Below the pieces are notes generated by a model. That model did no database searches. It saw only the letters and a list, made by a program, of their open reading frames with translations, and was not told where the DNA came from. 64,000 nucleotides of DNA, taken from contig NZ_LT907844.1 in assembly GCF_900215505.1 (NCBI RefSeq), positions 930,001 to 994,000 on the forward strand, read 5' to 3'. Source of the DNA: Cohaesibacter sp. ES.047. Lineage in GTDB: Bacteria; Pseudomonadota; Alphaproteobacteria; Rhizobiales; Cohaesibacteraceae. Positions 51,115-60,200 of the stretch are shown piece by piece. Each line of letters starts with the position of its first letter. Position 1 is the first letter of the stretch. The position numbers and the translations under genes are program-made.

Positions 51115-52185
51115 TTATTGCTTCAGAGGATTGGGCGCTCCACATGATCCTCGCACGATCAGATCGCCATGCAGCAGACTGGTTTGGGTTGGGATCGACC
51201 GGGATGGCAAATTGTCCAATAAGTGCTTCATTGCCATTTCACCAATCCGGTTTCTCGGTTGCCGGATGGTCGTCAAAGAGGGGGTCACGTGGCTTGCGAT
51301 CGGGACATCATCAAAGCCGACAACTGAAAAGTCCTTTGGCACATCGAAGCGGCGGGATTGCAGCGCGCTGATAACCCCGATGGCGCTGTCATCGTTAAAG
51401 CAGAAAAATGCTGTCGGCAAAGTGTCGCGGATGAACAGAAGCTCCACCGCCGCGCGCCCCCCTTCGCTGGTTCCGTCTGCCCGGATTCGCCAGATTTCGG
51501 GCTTGTCATAGGCTTCCAGCATGGCATCGCAATAGCCTTTGTATCGCAGTTCCGACGTGGCACTGCCCGCTGGCCCGGTAATATAGACGATGCGCTTATG
51601 GCCCAGTGAGATGAGATATTCCGTGGCGATTTTTGCCGCTGCGACGTCATCAACGCCGACATAAGAGAGATCTTCGCGGTTGACCGGATGATAGGCTGAG
51701 ACCAGAGGCGGATAGGACGAGGCCGGAGACTGCGGCCAGCCGGCAACCGGCAGGTGACCGGTCAGCAACAAAAGGCCATCGGCCATGCCGGTCGAGAGGA
51801 AACGCATGTACTTTTCTTCGAGCGCGATATTGCCTTCGGTGTTGCCGATCAAGACGCCATAGTCGCGTTCGTTTGCGGCTTTCTCCAGGCCAATAAGGAT
51901 GCCGGGAAAGTTGGGATCGGAAATGGATTCCGCCAGAATCATGACCATCTGCGATCGTTGCATGCGCAGATTTTGTGCCATGGCATTGGCCGTATAACCT
52001 GTGCGTGCAATGGCCGCATTGACCTTTTTACGGGTGCTCTCGGCGACCTTTTCCGGTGTCCGGATAGCGCGGCTAACCGTCGCGATGGATACGCCAGCAA
52101 GCTTGGCAACATCTTCGATGGTTGCAGATTTTTTTCCGATATGTTCCAAATGATCAATACAGCAATGTGGCGCAAATCCCGTCAT
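51115..52185 (-). CDS. LacI family regulator of the second CUT2 module
   Basis: About 356 residues if ATG 52185 is used. Homologues align from SATIEDVAKLAGVSIATVSRA (joined); TTG at 52218 has the better ribosome-binding site (AAAGGACTGCTT) and would give 367, while a TTG at 52149 would give about 344. HTH and hinge (TANAMAQNLRMQRSQMVMIL) precede a sensor domain (SDPNFPGILIGLEKAA, GHKRIVYITGPAGSATSELR, FDVPKDFSVVGFDD). Divergent from the importer genes, with operators in between. Confidence 0.9.
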   Translation of the reverse strand: MTGFAPHCCIDHLEHIGKKSATIEDVAKLAGVSIATVSRAIRTPEKVAESTRKKVNAAIARTGYTANAMAQNLRMQRSQMVMILAESISDPNFPGILIGLEKAANERDYGVLIGNTEGNIALEEKYMRFLSTGMADGLLLLTGHLPVAGWPQSPASSYPPLVSAYHPVNREDLSYVGVDDVAAAKIATEYLISLGHKRIVYITGPAGSATSELRYKGYCDAMLEAYDKPEIWRIRADGTSEGGRAAVELLFIRDTLPTAFFCFNDDSAIGVISALQSRRFDVPKDFSVVGFDDVPIASHVTPSLTTIRQPRNRIGEMAMKHLLDNLPSRSIPTQTSLLHGDLIVRGSCGAPNPLKQ

Positions 52186-52261
52186 GGTCCAAAGACACGA
52201 CCGCGACGGACTCCACAAAAGCAGTCCTTTCCATGCATGAAATATACGCCTTCGACATGCA

Positions 52262-52299
52262 AATGAAAAGGTTTACATCGAGAATGAAAAGGTTTACAT
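52262..52299. promoter_or_regulatory. Tandem operator pair upstream of the second CUT2 operon
   Basis: AATGAAAAGGTTTACAT occurs twice (52262-52278 and 52283-52299), identical, with starts exactly 21 bp apart, i.e. two helical turns. Each copy is a near-palindrome (ATGAAAA and TTTACAT arms around GG). Phased sites on one face of the helix fit cooperative binding by the divergent LacI regulator. Confidence 0.8.
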
Positions 52300-52352
52300 T
52301 TTGAAAAAATGGGTTGGGAGGCCCATAGAATCTCTTGGGAGGAGACTGTGAC

Positions 52353-53876
52353 TTGTTGGACACCAGCGCCGAAGCTGTGCCGATTCTATCGGCCGAGAGG
52401 ATCAGCAAATCTTTTGGCACCGTGCCTGTGCTATTCAGCGTCAACTTTGACATTCATGCAGGCGAACTGCATGCCGTGATCGGGGAGAATGGAGCGGGTA
52501 AGTCCACCCTGATGAAGATCCTGTCAGGGTTTCATCCCTACACGTCCGGCTCGATCAAGTTGGATGGTAAACCGATCATCCTGCCGCCGAATGGACAGGC
52601 GGAAGATCTGGGCATCGTCCTCATTCATCAGGAATTCAACCTTGCCGAGCAAATGACCGTCGAGGAAAACATTTTTCTGGGGCGGGAACTTGAGAAGGGT
52701 GGCTTTCTCAACAAGGCCGAAATGCATGACCGCGTGTTGGCCATGTTGCAGGATGTCGGTTTGTCGATTTCCCCCAATGCCCGCATTTCGGAGTTGTCGA
52801 TTGCCCAGAAGCAGATGGTCGAGATCATCAAGGCAATGAGCCGCAATGCGCGCATCCTGATCATGGATGAGCCGACAGCTGTGCTCTCTCAGGCAGAAAC
52901 CAAGCTGTTTTTCAAACAGGTCAAACGGCTGAAAGAACGCGGTACCGCCATTATGTTCGTGTCGCACAAGCTGCACGAGATAAAAGCGATTGCCGACCGC
53001 ATCACGATCCTGCGTGACGGACAGTGGATCGCGACCGAGCCGGCGGCGCATTTCACTCTGGATACCATGGCGCAGATGATGGTCGGGCGCGAGCTCTCGG
53101 ATCTCTACCCGCCGATCGTGGAGGCCGACATAGACGCCGAGCGCGTGCTGGAGGTCGAGGGTCTTGCGACAGATCTGGCCAAGAATGTCAGCTTCTCGCT
53201 TCGAAAAGGGGAAGTGCTCGGGTTTTCCGGTCTGATCGGCTCGGGACGAACAGAAGTTTTTGAGGCCATCTGCGGCCTTCGCCCGATCAAGGAAGGCAGG
53301 GTCAAGCTGTTTGGGAAGGTGGCGCATTTTCATACCGCGGCCGATTCAAGGGACGCGGGCATCGCCTATTTGACCAAGGACCGGAAAGGCAAAGGGCTAC
53401 TGGTCGAGCAGAAAATGCAGCCCAATCAGACGCTGTTTGCCCTTCCTAAATTTGTCAGGCACCTGCTTCTGGACAAGTCAGCGGAAGAAAATGCTCTCAA
53501 GCGCGGCATTCGCCGCTTTGACATTCGGGCGCGGGACGAAAACTGCAAGGTCAGTGAGATGTCCGGCGGCAACCAGCAGAAACTGCTGCTCGCCAAGGTC
53601 ATGGAAATCGATCCGAAAATCGTGATTGTCGATGAGCCGACCCGCGGGATCGATGTTGGCACCAAACAACAGATCTACCATTTCATTGCAGCACTGGCTG
53701 CAGAGGGCATGTCTGTCGTGGTGATCTCTTCTGAAATGCCGGAAATTATTGGCATCTCTCACCGGGTCATCGTGATGCGTGAGGGGCGTGTCATGGGTGA
53801 ACTGACCGGAGATGCCATCAACGAAAATGAAATTGTGCGCTTCGCCGCAGGCTTGAAGGAGGAAGCCACATCATGA
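52353..53876 (+). CDS. CUT2 ABC transporter ATP-binding protein, second module
   Basis: About 507 residues; TTG 52353 is chosen because GGGAGGAG lies about 9 bases upstream, with TTG 52335 or 52356 as alternatives. First domain: Walker A GENGAGKST (44-52), ILIMDEPTAVLSQAE, VSHKLHE. Second domain: SGLIGSGRTE, signature MSGGNQQK, IVIVDEPTRGIDVG. Compared with the first CUT2 ATPase the domain-2 loop IAYLTKDRKGKGLL is well conserved. Its stop overlaps the permease ATG (ATGA). Confidence 0.94.
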   Translation: MLDTSAEAVPILSAERISKSFGTVPVLFSVNFDIHAGELHAVIGENGAGKSTLMKILSGFHPYTSGSIKLDGKPIILPPNGQAEDLGIVLIHQEFNLAEQMTVEENIFLGRELEKGGFLNKAEMHDRVLAMLQDVGLSISPNARISELSIAQKQMVEIIKAMSRNARILIMDEPTAVLSQAETKLFFKQVKRLKERGTAIMFVSHKLHEIKAIADRITILRDGQWIATEPAAHFTLDTMAQMMVGRELSDLYPPIVEADIDAERVLEVEGLATDLAKNVSFSLRKGEVLGFSGLIGSGRTEVFEAICGLRPIKEGRVKLFGKVAHFHTAADSRDAGIAYLTKDRKGKGLLVEQKMQPNQTLFALPKFVRHLLLDKSAEENALKRGIRRFDIRARDENCKVSEMSGGNQQKLLLAKVMEIDPKIVIVDEPTRGIDVGTKQQIYHFIAALAAEGMSVVVISSEMPEIIGISHRVIVMREGRVMGELTGDAINENEIVRFAAGLKEEATS

Positions 53877-54892
53877 CGGACACCACTGCGAGCAAAACTA
53901 TGAAATCCTTGCCCTTTTCTACCGATCTGAAGACATTGGGTCCGGCTGTCGCCTTGCTGCTTCTGTGCATCGTCGGGTTTTCGCTGAACGCGGCCTTCCT
54001 GTCAGAAGGCAATATCACCAACCTGCTGACCCGCTCGGCCTTCATCGGCATTATCGCCGTGGGGGCAACCTTCGTGATCACCGCCGGTGGGCTTGATCTG
54101 TCCGTCGGCTCCATGGCCGCCGTGATTTCCGGCGTCATGATCATCATCATGAACGCGCTGGTGGAGACCTCGGGCACGGGCCTTGCAACGGTCGTGATCG
54201 GCTGCTTGGCGGCAATTTTCCTTGGTCTTAGTGCAGGGTTCGTCAATGGCTTCCTGACGACAAAGGGCAAGATCGAGGCTTTCATCGTTACCTTGGGCAC
54301 GATGGGTATTTTCCGCTCGCTGGTGACCTATTTTGCCGACGGCGGCACCTTGTCGCTCAACTATGACATTCGCGGCACTTATGGGCCGGTTTATTATGGC
54401 GACTTTCTGGGTTTGCCTGTGCCGGTTTGGGTGTTCATTAGCGTTGCGATCATAGGCTGGATCCTGCTCAACAAGACGTCCTTCGGGCGCTATTGCACCG
54501 CCATCGGTTCCAACGAGAGCGTCGCGAAATACTCGGCCATCAAAGTCGACCGCATCAAGACCTGGACCTATATCATTCAGGGCATCTGTGTTGCACTTGC
54601 CACGATCATCTATGTGCCGCGTTTGGGATCCGCGTCCTCCTCGACAGGGGTGCTGTGGGAGCTGGAAGCCATTGCTGCGGTGATCATTGGCGGCACCATG
54701 CTCAAGGGCGGTTATGGCCGGATCGGTGGCACCATATTGGGCGCTTTGATCCTGACGACAATCGGCAACATCCTGAACTTCACGGATCTGATCTCGAACT
54801 ATCTCAATGGCACCATGCAGGGACTGATCATCATCACCGCTGTATGGCTCCAGCGCGGCAACTTTGGCCGCAAGAAGGAAGCCAAGGTCTGA
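53873..54892 (+). CDS. CUT2 ABC transporter permease, second module
   Basis: 339 residues with about ten membrane helices. Motifs VITAGGLDLSVGSMAAVISG, IEAFIVTLGTMGIFRSLVTY and GTMLKGGYGRIGGTILGA identify the RbsC/XylH family. A longer periplasmic loop (ADGGTLSLNYDIRGTYGPVYY, joined) separates two helices and may dock the binding protein. Overlaps the ATPase gene by four bases. Confidence 0.93.
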   Translation: MTDTTASKTMKSLPFSTDLKTLGPAVALLLLCIVGFSLNAAFLSEGNITNLLTRSAFIGIIAVGATFVITAGGLDLSVGSMAAVISGVMIIIMNALVETSGTGLATVVIGCLAAIFLGLSAGFVNGFLTTKGKIEAFIVTLGTMGIFRSLVTYFADGGTLSLNYDIRGTYGPVYYGDFLGLPVPVWVFISVAIIGWILLNKTSFGRYCTAIGSNESVAKYSAIKVDRIKTWTYIIQGICVALATIIYVPRLGSASSSTGVLWELEAIAAVIIGGTMLKGGYGRIGGTILGALILTTIGNILNFTDLISNYLNGTMQGLIIITAVWLQRGNFGRKKEAKV

Positions 54893-55059
54893 GGATCTAA
54901 CGCTTCTTTTCCAAAAGAATGCCTGCTCGGCGAGGCCGGGCAGACCAGAATTGGCTCAAGCTGAACCTGCAGGGAGGGACCAGCGCAGGGTCTGCTTGGC
55001 CAAAATCCTGTCGTGATCGCGCGATCAGGCAGAAGTCGTTTAGAACTTGGGAGGAAATT

Positions 55060-56016
55060 ATGAAACGAAGCAAGACAGTTTTCGCGGCCGCGCTGACCGG
55101 AGCGATGATGCTCGCCGGTTCGGCACTGGCCGCCGACAAAATCAAGATCGGGGTCTCGTATCCCACGCCGACGCACGCATGGGCCGCCGGTATGAACTGG
55201 CATGCTGAAAAGGCAGAAGAACGCCTTGAAGCCCTTTATCCCGATGTGGATCTCATTCTGGTCAACTCACCCAATCCGAGCGAGCAGGCGTCAGCTATCG
55301 AGGATCTGGTATCGGTTCACCAGATCGATGCCCTGATCGTGCTTCCGTTCGAATCCGAGCCACTGACCGAGCCGGTGAAGAATGTGAAGAAATCCGGCGC
55401 TCTGATCACTGTTGTTGACCGTGGTCTCAGCCAACCGGGCATCGAAGACATCTATGTCGCCGGCAACAACCCTGAAATGGGTCGCGTTTCTGCACAATAT
55501 ATGAAGACCCGTCTGAAAAAAGGCGACAACATCGTGATCCTGCGCGGTATTCCAACCGTGATCGACAATGAGCGCTTTGATGCCTTCATGGCGGAAATCG
55601 ATGGCAGCGGTATCAATATACTCGATCACAAGCATGCCAACTGGAACCGCGACGATGGCTTTGAAGTGATGCAGGACTTCCTGTCCCGCTTCCCCGATAT
55701 CGATGCGGTCTGGGCGCAGGATGACGACATTGCAATCGGCGTTGTTGCTGCGTTGAAACAGGCTGGCCGTGATGGTGACGGTATGTTCGTTGTTGGCGGT
55801 GCTGGTATGAAAGAAACCATCAAGGGCGTCGTGGAAGGCAACGAACTGGTTCCGGTCGATGTTCTTTATCCGCCAGCAATGATCGCGACCGCGATGGATG
55901 TCACCGTCGCTTCGTTCAAGTCGAACGGTCCGGTTGCCGGTCGTTACATTCTGGGCGCAACGCTGATCACCAAGGACAATGCCGAGAGCTTCTACTATCC
56001 GGATTCTCCTTTCTGA
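55060..56016 (+). CDS. CUT2 ABC transporter substrate-binding protein, second module
   Basis: 318 residues from ATG 55060 (GGGAGGAAATT upstream). Signal peptide ending SALA, then a peripla_BP_4 domain (IKIGVSYPTPTHAWAAGMNWH, joined; IDALIVLPFESEPLTEPV; IVILRGIPTVIDNERFDAF; IDAVWAQDDDIAIGVVAAL). The motif THAWAAGM in place of the usual N-P-F-F-x-x-M suggests a ligand other than ribose. Unlike the other two modules, the binding-protein gene comes after the permease, across a 167 base gap. Confidence 0.92.
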   Translation: MKRSKTVFAAALTGAMMLAGSALAADKIKIGVSYPTPTHAWAAGMNWHAEKAEERLEALYPDVDLILVNSPNPSEQASAIEDLVSVHQIDALIVLPFESEPLTEPVKNVKKSGALITVVDRGLSQPGIEDIYVAGNNPEMGRVSAQYMKTRLKKGDNIVILRGIPTVIDNERFDAFMAEIDGSGINILDHKHANWNRDDGFEVMQDFLSRFPDIDAVWAQDDDIAIGVVAALKQAGRDGDGMFVVGGAGMKETIKGVVEGNELVPVDVLYPPAMIATAMDVTVASFKSNGPVAGRYILGATLITKDNAESFYYPDSPF

Positions 56017-56077
56017 TCCAAGTGCCTGACTCTCCGAGCGTTGGGTTCGCGCTGCGGCGCGGGCCTGACATCGGACC

Positions 56078-56105
56078 ACCAAACACCAAACATCGAACAC
56101 CAAAC
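56078..56105. repeat. Heptanucleotide tandem repeat ahead of the TIM-barrel gene
   Basis: Four consecutive 7-mers: ACCAAAC, ACCAAAC, ATCGAAC, ACCAAAC. Three are exact and one has two changes. It lies 70 bases upstream of the next start, in a gap of 158 bases. Such unstructured A/C repeats may be a slippage tract or a single-stranded RNA binding site. Confidence 0.75.
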
Positions 56106-56174
56106 CTTTCAGGGCGGACCGCTCCCGCTGCATCAGCCCGCTCTCGCCTCACACAAGTTTCAGGGAGAAAAGCC

Positions 56175-57233
56175 ATGAAAACTCTACAAGGTCCGGCGCT
56201 GTTTCTGGCGCAGTTCGCGGGGGATGATGCCCCGTTCAACAGTTGGGACGCGATCACCAAATGGGCCGCAGATTGCGGCTACAGGGGCGTTCAGGTGCCC
56301 ACTTGGGATGGCCGCCTGATTGATCTGGAAAAAGCCTCCAGCTCCAAGGACTATTGCGACGAATTCAAGGGAATCGCAGCTCAGAACGGCGTGACGGTGA
56401 CCGAGCTGGCAACCCATTTGCAAGGACAGCTCGTGGCCGTCCATCCCGCCTATGACACAGCGTTTGACGGATTTGCAGTATCTGAGGTGCACAACAATCC
56501 AAAAGCCCGTCAGGAATGGGCTGTCGATCAGGTGAAAAAATCCTTGGCCGCGTCCCGCAATATGGGCATCGGAAATCATGCGACCTTCTCGGGCGCGTTG
56601 TGCTGGCCATATCTCTATCCGTGGCCCCAGCGTCCGGCCGGGTTGGTGGAAGCTGCTTTTGACGAGCTGGCCGCTCGCTGGTTGCCAATCCTTGATTTTG
56701 CCGATGAGTGCGGCGTCAATGTCTGTTATGAAATCCATCCCGGAGAGGATCTGCACGATGGTGTGACCTTCGAGATGTTCCTTGAGCGCGTCAAAAATCA
56801 TTCCCGCGCCAACATGCTGTATGATCCGTCGCACTATGTGCTGCAGTGCCTCGATTATCTGGATAATCTCGACATCTACAAAGACCGGATCAAAATGTTC
56901 CACGTCAAGGATGCCGAGTTCAATCCCACCGGTCGTCAGGGCGTTTACGGCGGCTATCAGAGTTGGGTTGATCGTGCTGGCCGCTTCCGTTCCCTCGGTG
57001 ACGGACAGGTCGATTTCGGGGCTGTTTTCTCCAAGCTTGCAGCCATGGATTTTGACGGTTGGGCCGTTGTCGAATGGGAATGCTGCCTCAAGCATCCTGA
57101 AGATGGCGCACGGGAAGGTGCACAATTTGTCCGGGATCATATCATCCGCGTGACCGAAAAAGCGTTCGATGATTTCGCCGATGGTGGAACGGATGATGCA
57201 ATGAACCGCAAGATGCTGGGGCTGGAGGGCTGA
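56175..57233 (+). CDS. Sugar phosphate isomerase/epimerase family TIM-barrel protein
   Basis: 352 residues from ATG 56175 (AGGGAG upstream). AP-endonuclease-2/xylose-isomerase-like TIM barrel. The metal ligands expected for the family are visible: Glu in VCYEIHPGED, Asp and His in MLYDPSHY, His in MFHVKDAEF, Glu in AVVEWECCLKHPED. WDGRLIDLEKA near the N-terminus is common in homologues annotated alongside sugar ABC transporters and dehydrogenases. Reaction unknown: epimerisation, isomerisation or keto-sugar dehydration are all possible. The next gene begins 3 bases after its stop. Confidence 0.88.
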   Translation: MKTLQGPALFLAQFAGDDAPFNSWDAITKWAADCGYRGVQVPTWDGRLIDLEKASSSKDYCDEFKGIAAQNGVTVTELATHLQGQLVAVHPAYDTAFDGFAVSEVHNNPKARQEWAVDQVKKSLAASRNMGIGNHATFSGALCWPYLYPWPQRPAGLVEAAFDELAARWLPILDFADECGVNVCYEIHPGEDLHDGVTFEMFLERVKNHSRANMLYDPSHYVLQCLDYLDNLDIYKDRIKMFHVKDAEFNPTGRQGVYGGYQSWVDRAGRFRSLGDGQVDFGAVFSKLAAMDFDGWAVVEWECCLKHPEDGAREGAQFVRDHIIRVTEKAFDDFADGGTDDAMNRKMLGLEG

Positions 57234-57236
57234 CGT

Positions 57237-58400
57237 ATGGCAATCACAGGACGCAACGAAGACTTGGGCGGGCGGATCCGTCTGGGCATGGTCGGCGGCG
57301 GCAATGATGCCTTCATCGGCGGTGTGCACCGAATCGCTTCGCGCATCGATGACAAATATACGCTGGTTGCCGGGGCTCTATCCTCGACACCGGAAAAAGC
57401 GCAGGCGTCCGGGAAGGCCCTTGGACTGGACCCGGATCGCATCTATGACAATTACACCCTGATGGCCAGTGCCGAGGCGGCTCGGGAAGACGGGATAGAA
57501 GCCGTTTCCATCGTGACGCCGAACCACGTGCATTATGCCGCTGCAATCGAATTCTTGCGTCGCGGTATCCACGTGATCTGCGACAAGCCGCTGACCTCCA
57601 ACATTGAAGACGCCAAGAAACTGGTTGCTGAAGCGGAAAAATCCGATGCCCTGTTTATCCTGACGCACAATTACACCGGCTATCCGATGATCCGGCAGGC
57701 GCGCGAGATCGTGACCAAGGGTATGCTGGGGGCCATCCGGGTGGTGCAGGTGGAGTATCCGCAAGACTGGCTTTCCGGCCCTGCGGACAACAAGCAAGGG
57801 GAATGGCGTACCGATCCGGCCCGCGCCGGGGCGGGAGGCTCAACCGGCGACATCGGAACGCATGCTTTCAATCTTGCGAGTTTTGTGACCGATCTGGAGC
57901 TTGAAAGCCTCGCTGCTGATTTGCAGAGCTTTGTCGATGGCCGCCCTGTCGATGACAATGCCCATGTGATGATGCGCTTCAAAGGCGGGGCACGCGGCAT
58001 GCTCTGGTCAAGTCAGGTCGCGCCGGGCAACGAGAATGCCTTGCGCCTCAGGGTCTATGGTGAAAATGGTGGCCTTGAGTGGTTTCAGGAGGATCCGAAC
58101 TATTTGTGGTATACGCCGCTGGGTGAGCCCAAGCGCCTTCTGACCCGTGCTGGCAGTGGTGCGATTGATGCGGCTGCCCGTGTGACCAGAATTCCGGGGG
58201 GGCACCCGGAGGGGTACCTCGAAGGCTTTGCCAATATCTATACCGAGGCGGCAAACGCCATCATGGCGAGGCGCGATGGCACCGATCTTGATCCGGCAGT
58301 GATCTACCCGACCGTACGGGATGGCCTCAAAGGCGTTCAGTTTGTTGATGCCTGTGTCCGGTCTTCCGCTGCCAATGCGGCTTGGGTGCAACTGGATTAG
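57237..58400 (+). CDS. Gfo/Idh/MocA family oxidoreductase
   Basis: 387 residues. NAD(P)-binding Rossmann fold with GMVGGGNDAFIG (16-27), substrate-side motif HVICDKPLTSN containing the catalytic-type lysine of the E/D-K-P signature, and a C-terminal alpha/beta domain (GSTGDIGTHAFNLASFVT when joined). Members oxidise or epimerise sugars and inositols. With the isomerase-like neighbour 3 bases upstream it probably acts on the sugar brought in by the second CUT2 importer, without prior phosphorylation. GGAGGG serves as the ribosome-binding site. Confidence 0.92.
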   Translation: MAITGRNEDLGGRIRLGMVGGGNDAFIGGVHRIASRIDDKYTLVAGALSSTPEKAQASGKALGLDPDRIYDNYTLMASAEAAREDGIEAVSIVTPNHVHYAAAIEFLRRGIHVICDKPLTSNIEDAKKLVAEAEKSDALFILTHNYTGYPMIRQAREIVTKGMLGAIRVVQVEYPQDWLSGPADNKQGEWRTDPARAGAGGSTGDIGTHAFNLASFVTDLELESLAADLQSFVDGRPVDDNAHVMMRFKGGARGMLWSSQVAPGNENALRLRVYGENGGLEWFQEDPNYLWYTPLGEPKRLLTRAGSGAIDAAARVTRIPGGHPEGYLEGFANIYTEAANAIMARRDGTDLDPAVIYPTVRDGLKGVQFVDACVRSSAANAAWVQLD

Positions 58401-58446
58401 GTCACCAGTCCATTCATCCTCGCCCGTAACGAGGGATAAGCAATAA

Positions 58447-58480
58447 GCCCCGTCCGATTTCTCGGGCGGGGTCATTTTTT
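58447..58480 (+). terminator. Terminator of the second CUT2 module
   Basis: CCCCGTCCGA (58448-58457) pairs with TCGGGCGGGG (58462-58471) with one wobble and a TTTC loop; TCATTTTTT follows. It ends the plus-strand operon before the convergent isomerase gene. Confidence 0.85.
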
Positions 58481-58521
58481 AAGGTGCTCTTGTTTGCCGG
58501 TTGAGTGACGAGATGATAAGC

Positions 58522-60144
58522 CTAGAGACCCAGAGGGCCGCCATCGGCGGCGGTGCCGCAAAGGCTGACATCCAGACCCAGCTTCTGTGCCAAGGCGGCT
58601 TTGGTGGTCATGGCCAGATCCGCAGCTTCTGTATCATTGGCGTAAACGATCTGGATGTGGTTGGCCTTGTGGCGCGCCATCAATTGATCGCGGGTCACGC
58701 CGTAAAGCACGCCGTGCATGATAGGCCAGGCATAATCGGTCTGGGTCCAACGCCGTTCGGTCTCGGCCTCTGGCAGGCTGATCGCCTTGCCCCGGCCAAG
58801 GTCCATTTTCAGCTTGCCGTCCTCAATGAAAATGCGCGACCAGACGATCTCTCCGGGCTGAGCGACACCGCGGAGCGTGCCACCGCCAGAGGGGAAGAAC
58901 ACCGCAGGTTGGCGCATGGACGAGCTCTTGTCATAGCCGCCATGGTGGGCTGCAGGGGCGGCACCGGAAATCTCGAAGGTCCAGACATAGTCGTGGGTGG
59001 TGCCGGAGCGATCAAGGTCACCCCAGCGGATGTCATGCAGGGTCGTTTCGACCGGCTGGCCGAGCGCACGATGGATGCGGTTGGTGACCATCGCATCAAG
59101 GCCCGCGCATTCATCCACCTCATTGAAGTGAACGACAGCCTTGCCTTCCCGCAGCACGTTTCCCTGAAGGTCCTTGACCGGCGGGCGCTCATCATTGTTG
59201 AGCAGGCCCTCGACGAGATCAGAGGCAGGCAGAAGGTCTTTCAGGCCCTGTTGGTACTGGATGCCGATGCTCTCGCAGCCGAAGTCTTCGGCGAGGCGGA
59301 CAGCCGCGATATACATCTTGCACTGAAGCAGAACCTGCGCCTCGACCAGCTCCGTTGCGCCGTCGGTGCCGAAATGGAAGGTGATGCCGCTGTTGATCAG
59401 CCAGTCGAACACCTCGCGCGCATCCTCGTCAGAGACTTGCGTGGTTGCGTAATAGAGGGCCGATTGAGACAGGCGCTCCTTGAACACGCCGAGCGGGAAC
59501 AGGAGCTCGTCCGGGATGATGGCATTATACATGCCCATGCAGCCCTCATCGAAGATGCCCATGATGGAGCGTTTCTGATCAAGGTCGGCTGCTATGTCTG
59601 CCGCAATGGACAAAGCCTGCTCATTGTTCGTGCCGGCAAAGGGGTGAACATGTCTCATGTCATGGTCGATATGCCCGGTTTCGAGCCATTCGGTCATATG
59701 CTCGATAAACCACTTATCCTCGAAATCAACGCTCCAGAGCGAGGAATAGCGAACGCCAGCCTTGGTCAGCGAGCCGTTGAGATTGAGCAGACCGACGAGG
59801 CCGGGATAAGTGGGTGACCAATTGCCAACGGTCAGGATTGGACCTTCATGGGCGATGAGGCCCGCCAGAATGTTCTGCGAATATTGCCAGACGGCCTCGG
59901 CAACGATCAGCGGGGCCTTGCGGTCGAGATTGGCAAAGACGTCCAATCCTTCTTTCTGGCAGGTGATGAAACCGTGCTTCTGCTCTGGCTTGAAGGGATG
60001 TGCACGGGTCACGGCGCAGCCCAGACGCTCACAGATCGCGGTCAGCTGCTGCTCGAATTTCTCTTGCGCAGGCCAGCAGGTTTCGTTTGCACTGGGGCGC
60101 AAGTCTCCGCTTGCGACGAGATATGCAGCTGCAATCTTCGACAT
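58522..60144 (-). CDS. L-fucose/L-arabinose isomerase family protein
   Basis: 540 residues from ATG 60144 (AAAAGGATACAACC upstream; ATG 60177 is a weaker alternative). It resembles the L-fucose isomerase-like COG2407 group: NWSPTYPGLVGLLNLNGSL (joined), GIFDEGCMGMYNAIIPD, HFNEVDECAGLDAM, and a C-terminal beta domain (WTFEISGAAPAAHHGG). The central Glu/Asp pair in FDEGCMGM probably contributes to a Mn-binding aldose-ketose isomerase site. Transcribed towards the second CUT2 module and followed upstream by a 56 base gap to the hydrolase gene, so it may belong with either unit. Confidence 0.85.
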   Translation of the reverse strand: MSKIAAAYLVASGDLRPSANETCWPAQEKFEQQLTAICERLGCAVTRAHPFKPEQKHGFITCQKEGLDVFANLDRKAPLIVAEAVWQYSQNILAGLIAHEGPILTVGNWSPTYPGLVGLLNLNGSLTKAGVRYSSLWSVDFEDKWFIEHMTEWLETGHIDHDMRHVHPFAGTNNEQALSIAADIAADLDQKRSIMGIFDEGCMGMYNAIIPDELLFPLGVFKERLSQSALYYATTQVSDEDAREVFDWLINSGITFHFGTDGATELVEAQVLLQCKMYIAAVRLAEDFGCESIGIQYQQGLKDLLPASDLVEGLLNNDERPPVKDLQGNVLREGKAVVHFNEVDECAGLDAMVTNRIHRALGQPVETTLHDIRWGDLDRSGTTHDYVWTFEISGAAPAAHHGGYDKSSSMRQPAVFFPSGGGTLRGVAQPGEIVWSRIFIEDGKLKMDLGRGKAISLPEAETERRWTQTDYAWPIMHGVLYGVTRDQLMARHKANHIQIVYANDTEAADLAMTTKAALAQKLGLDVSLCGTAADGGPLGL

Positions 60145-60200
60145 GGTTGTATCCTTTTGGTGCTTGGATCGTGTCATTTCTTTTCAACGGAGCTTTTCGA

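Noticed and set aside
52262-52299. Two 17 bp repeats as a miniature CRISPR or transposon end
   Set aside because: Only two copies, a 4 base spacer, palindromic form and position in a divergent lacI promoter region fit operators.
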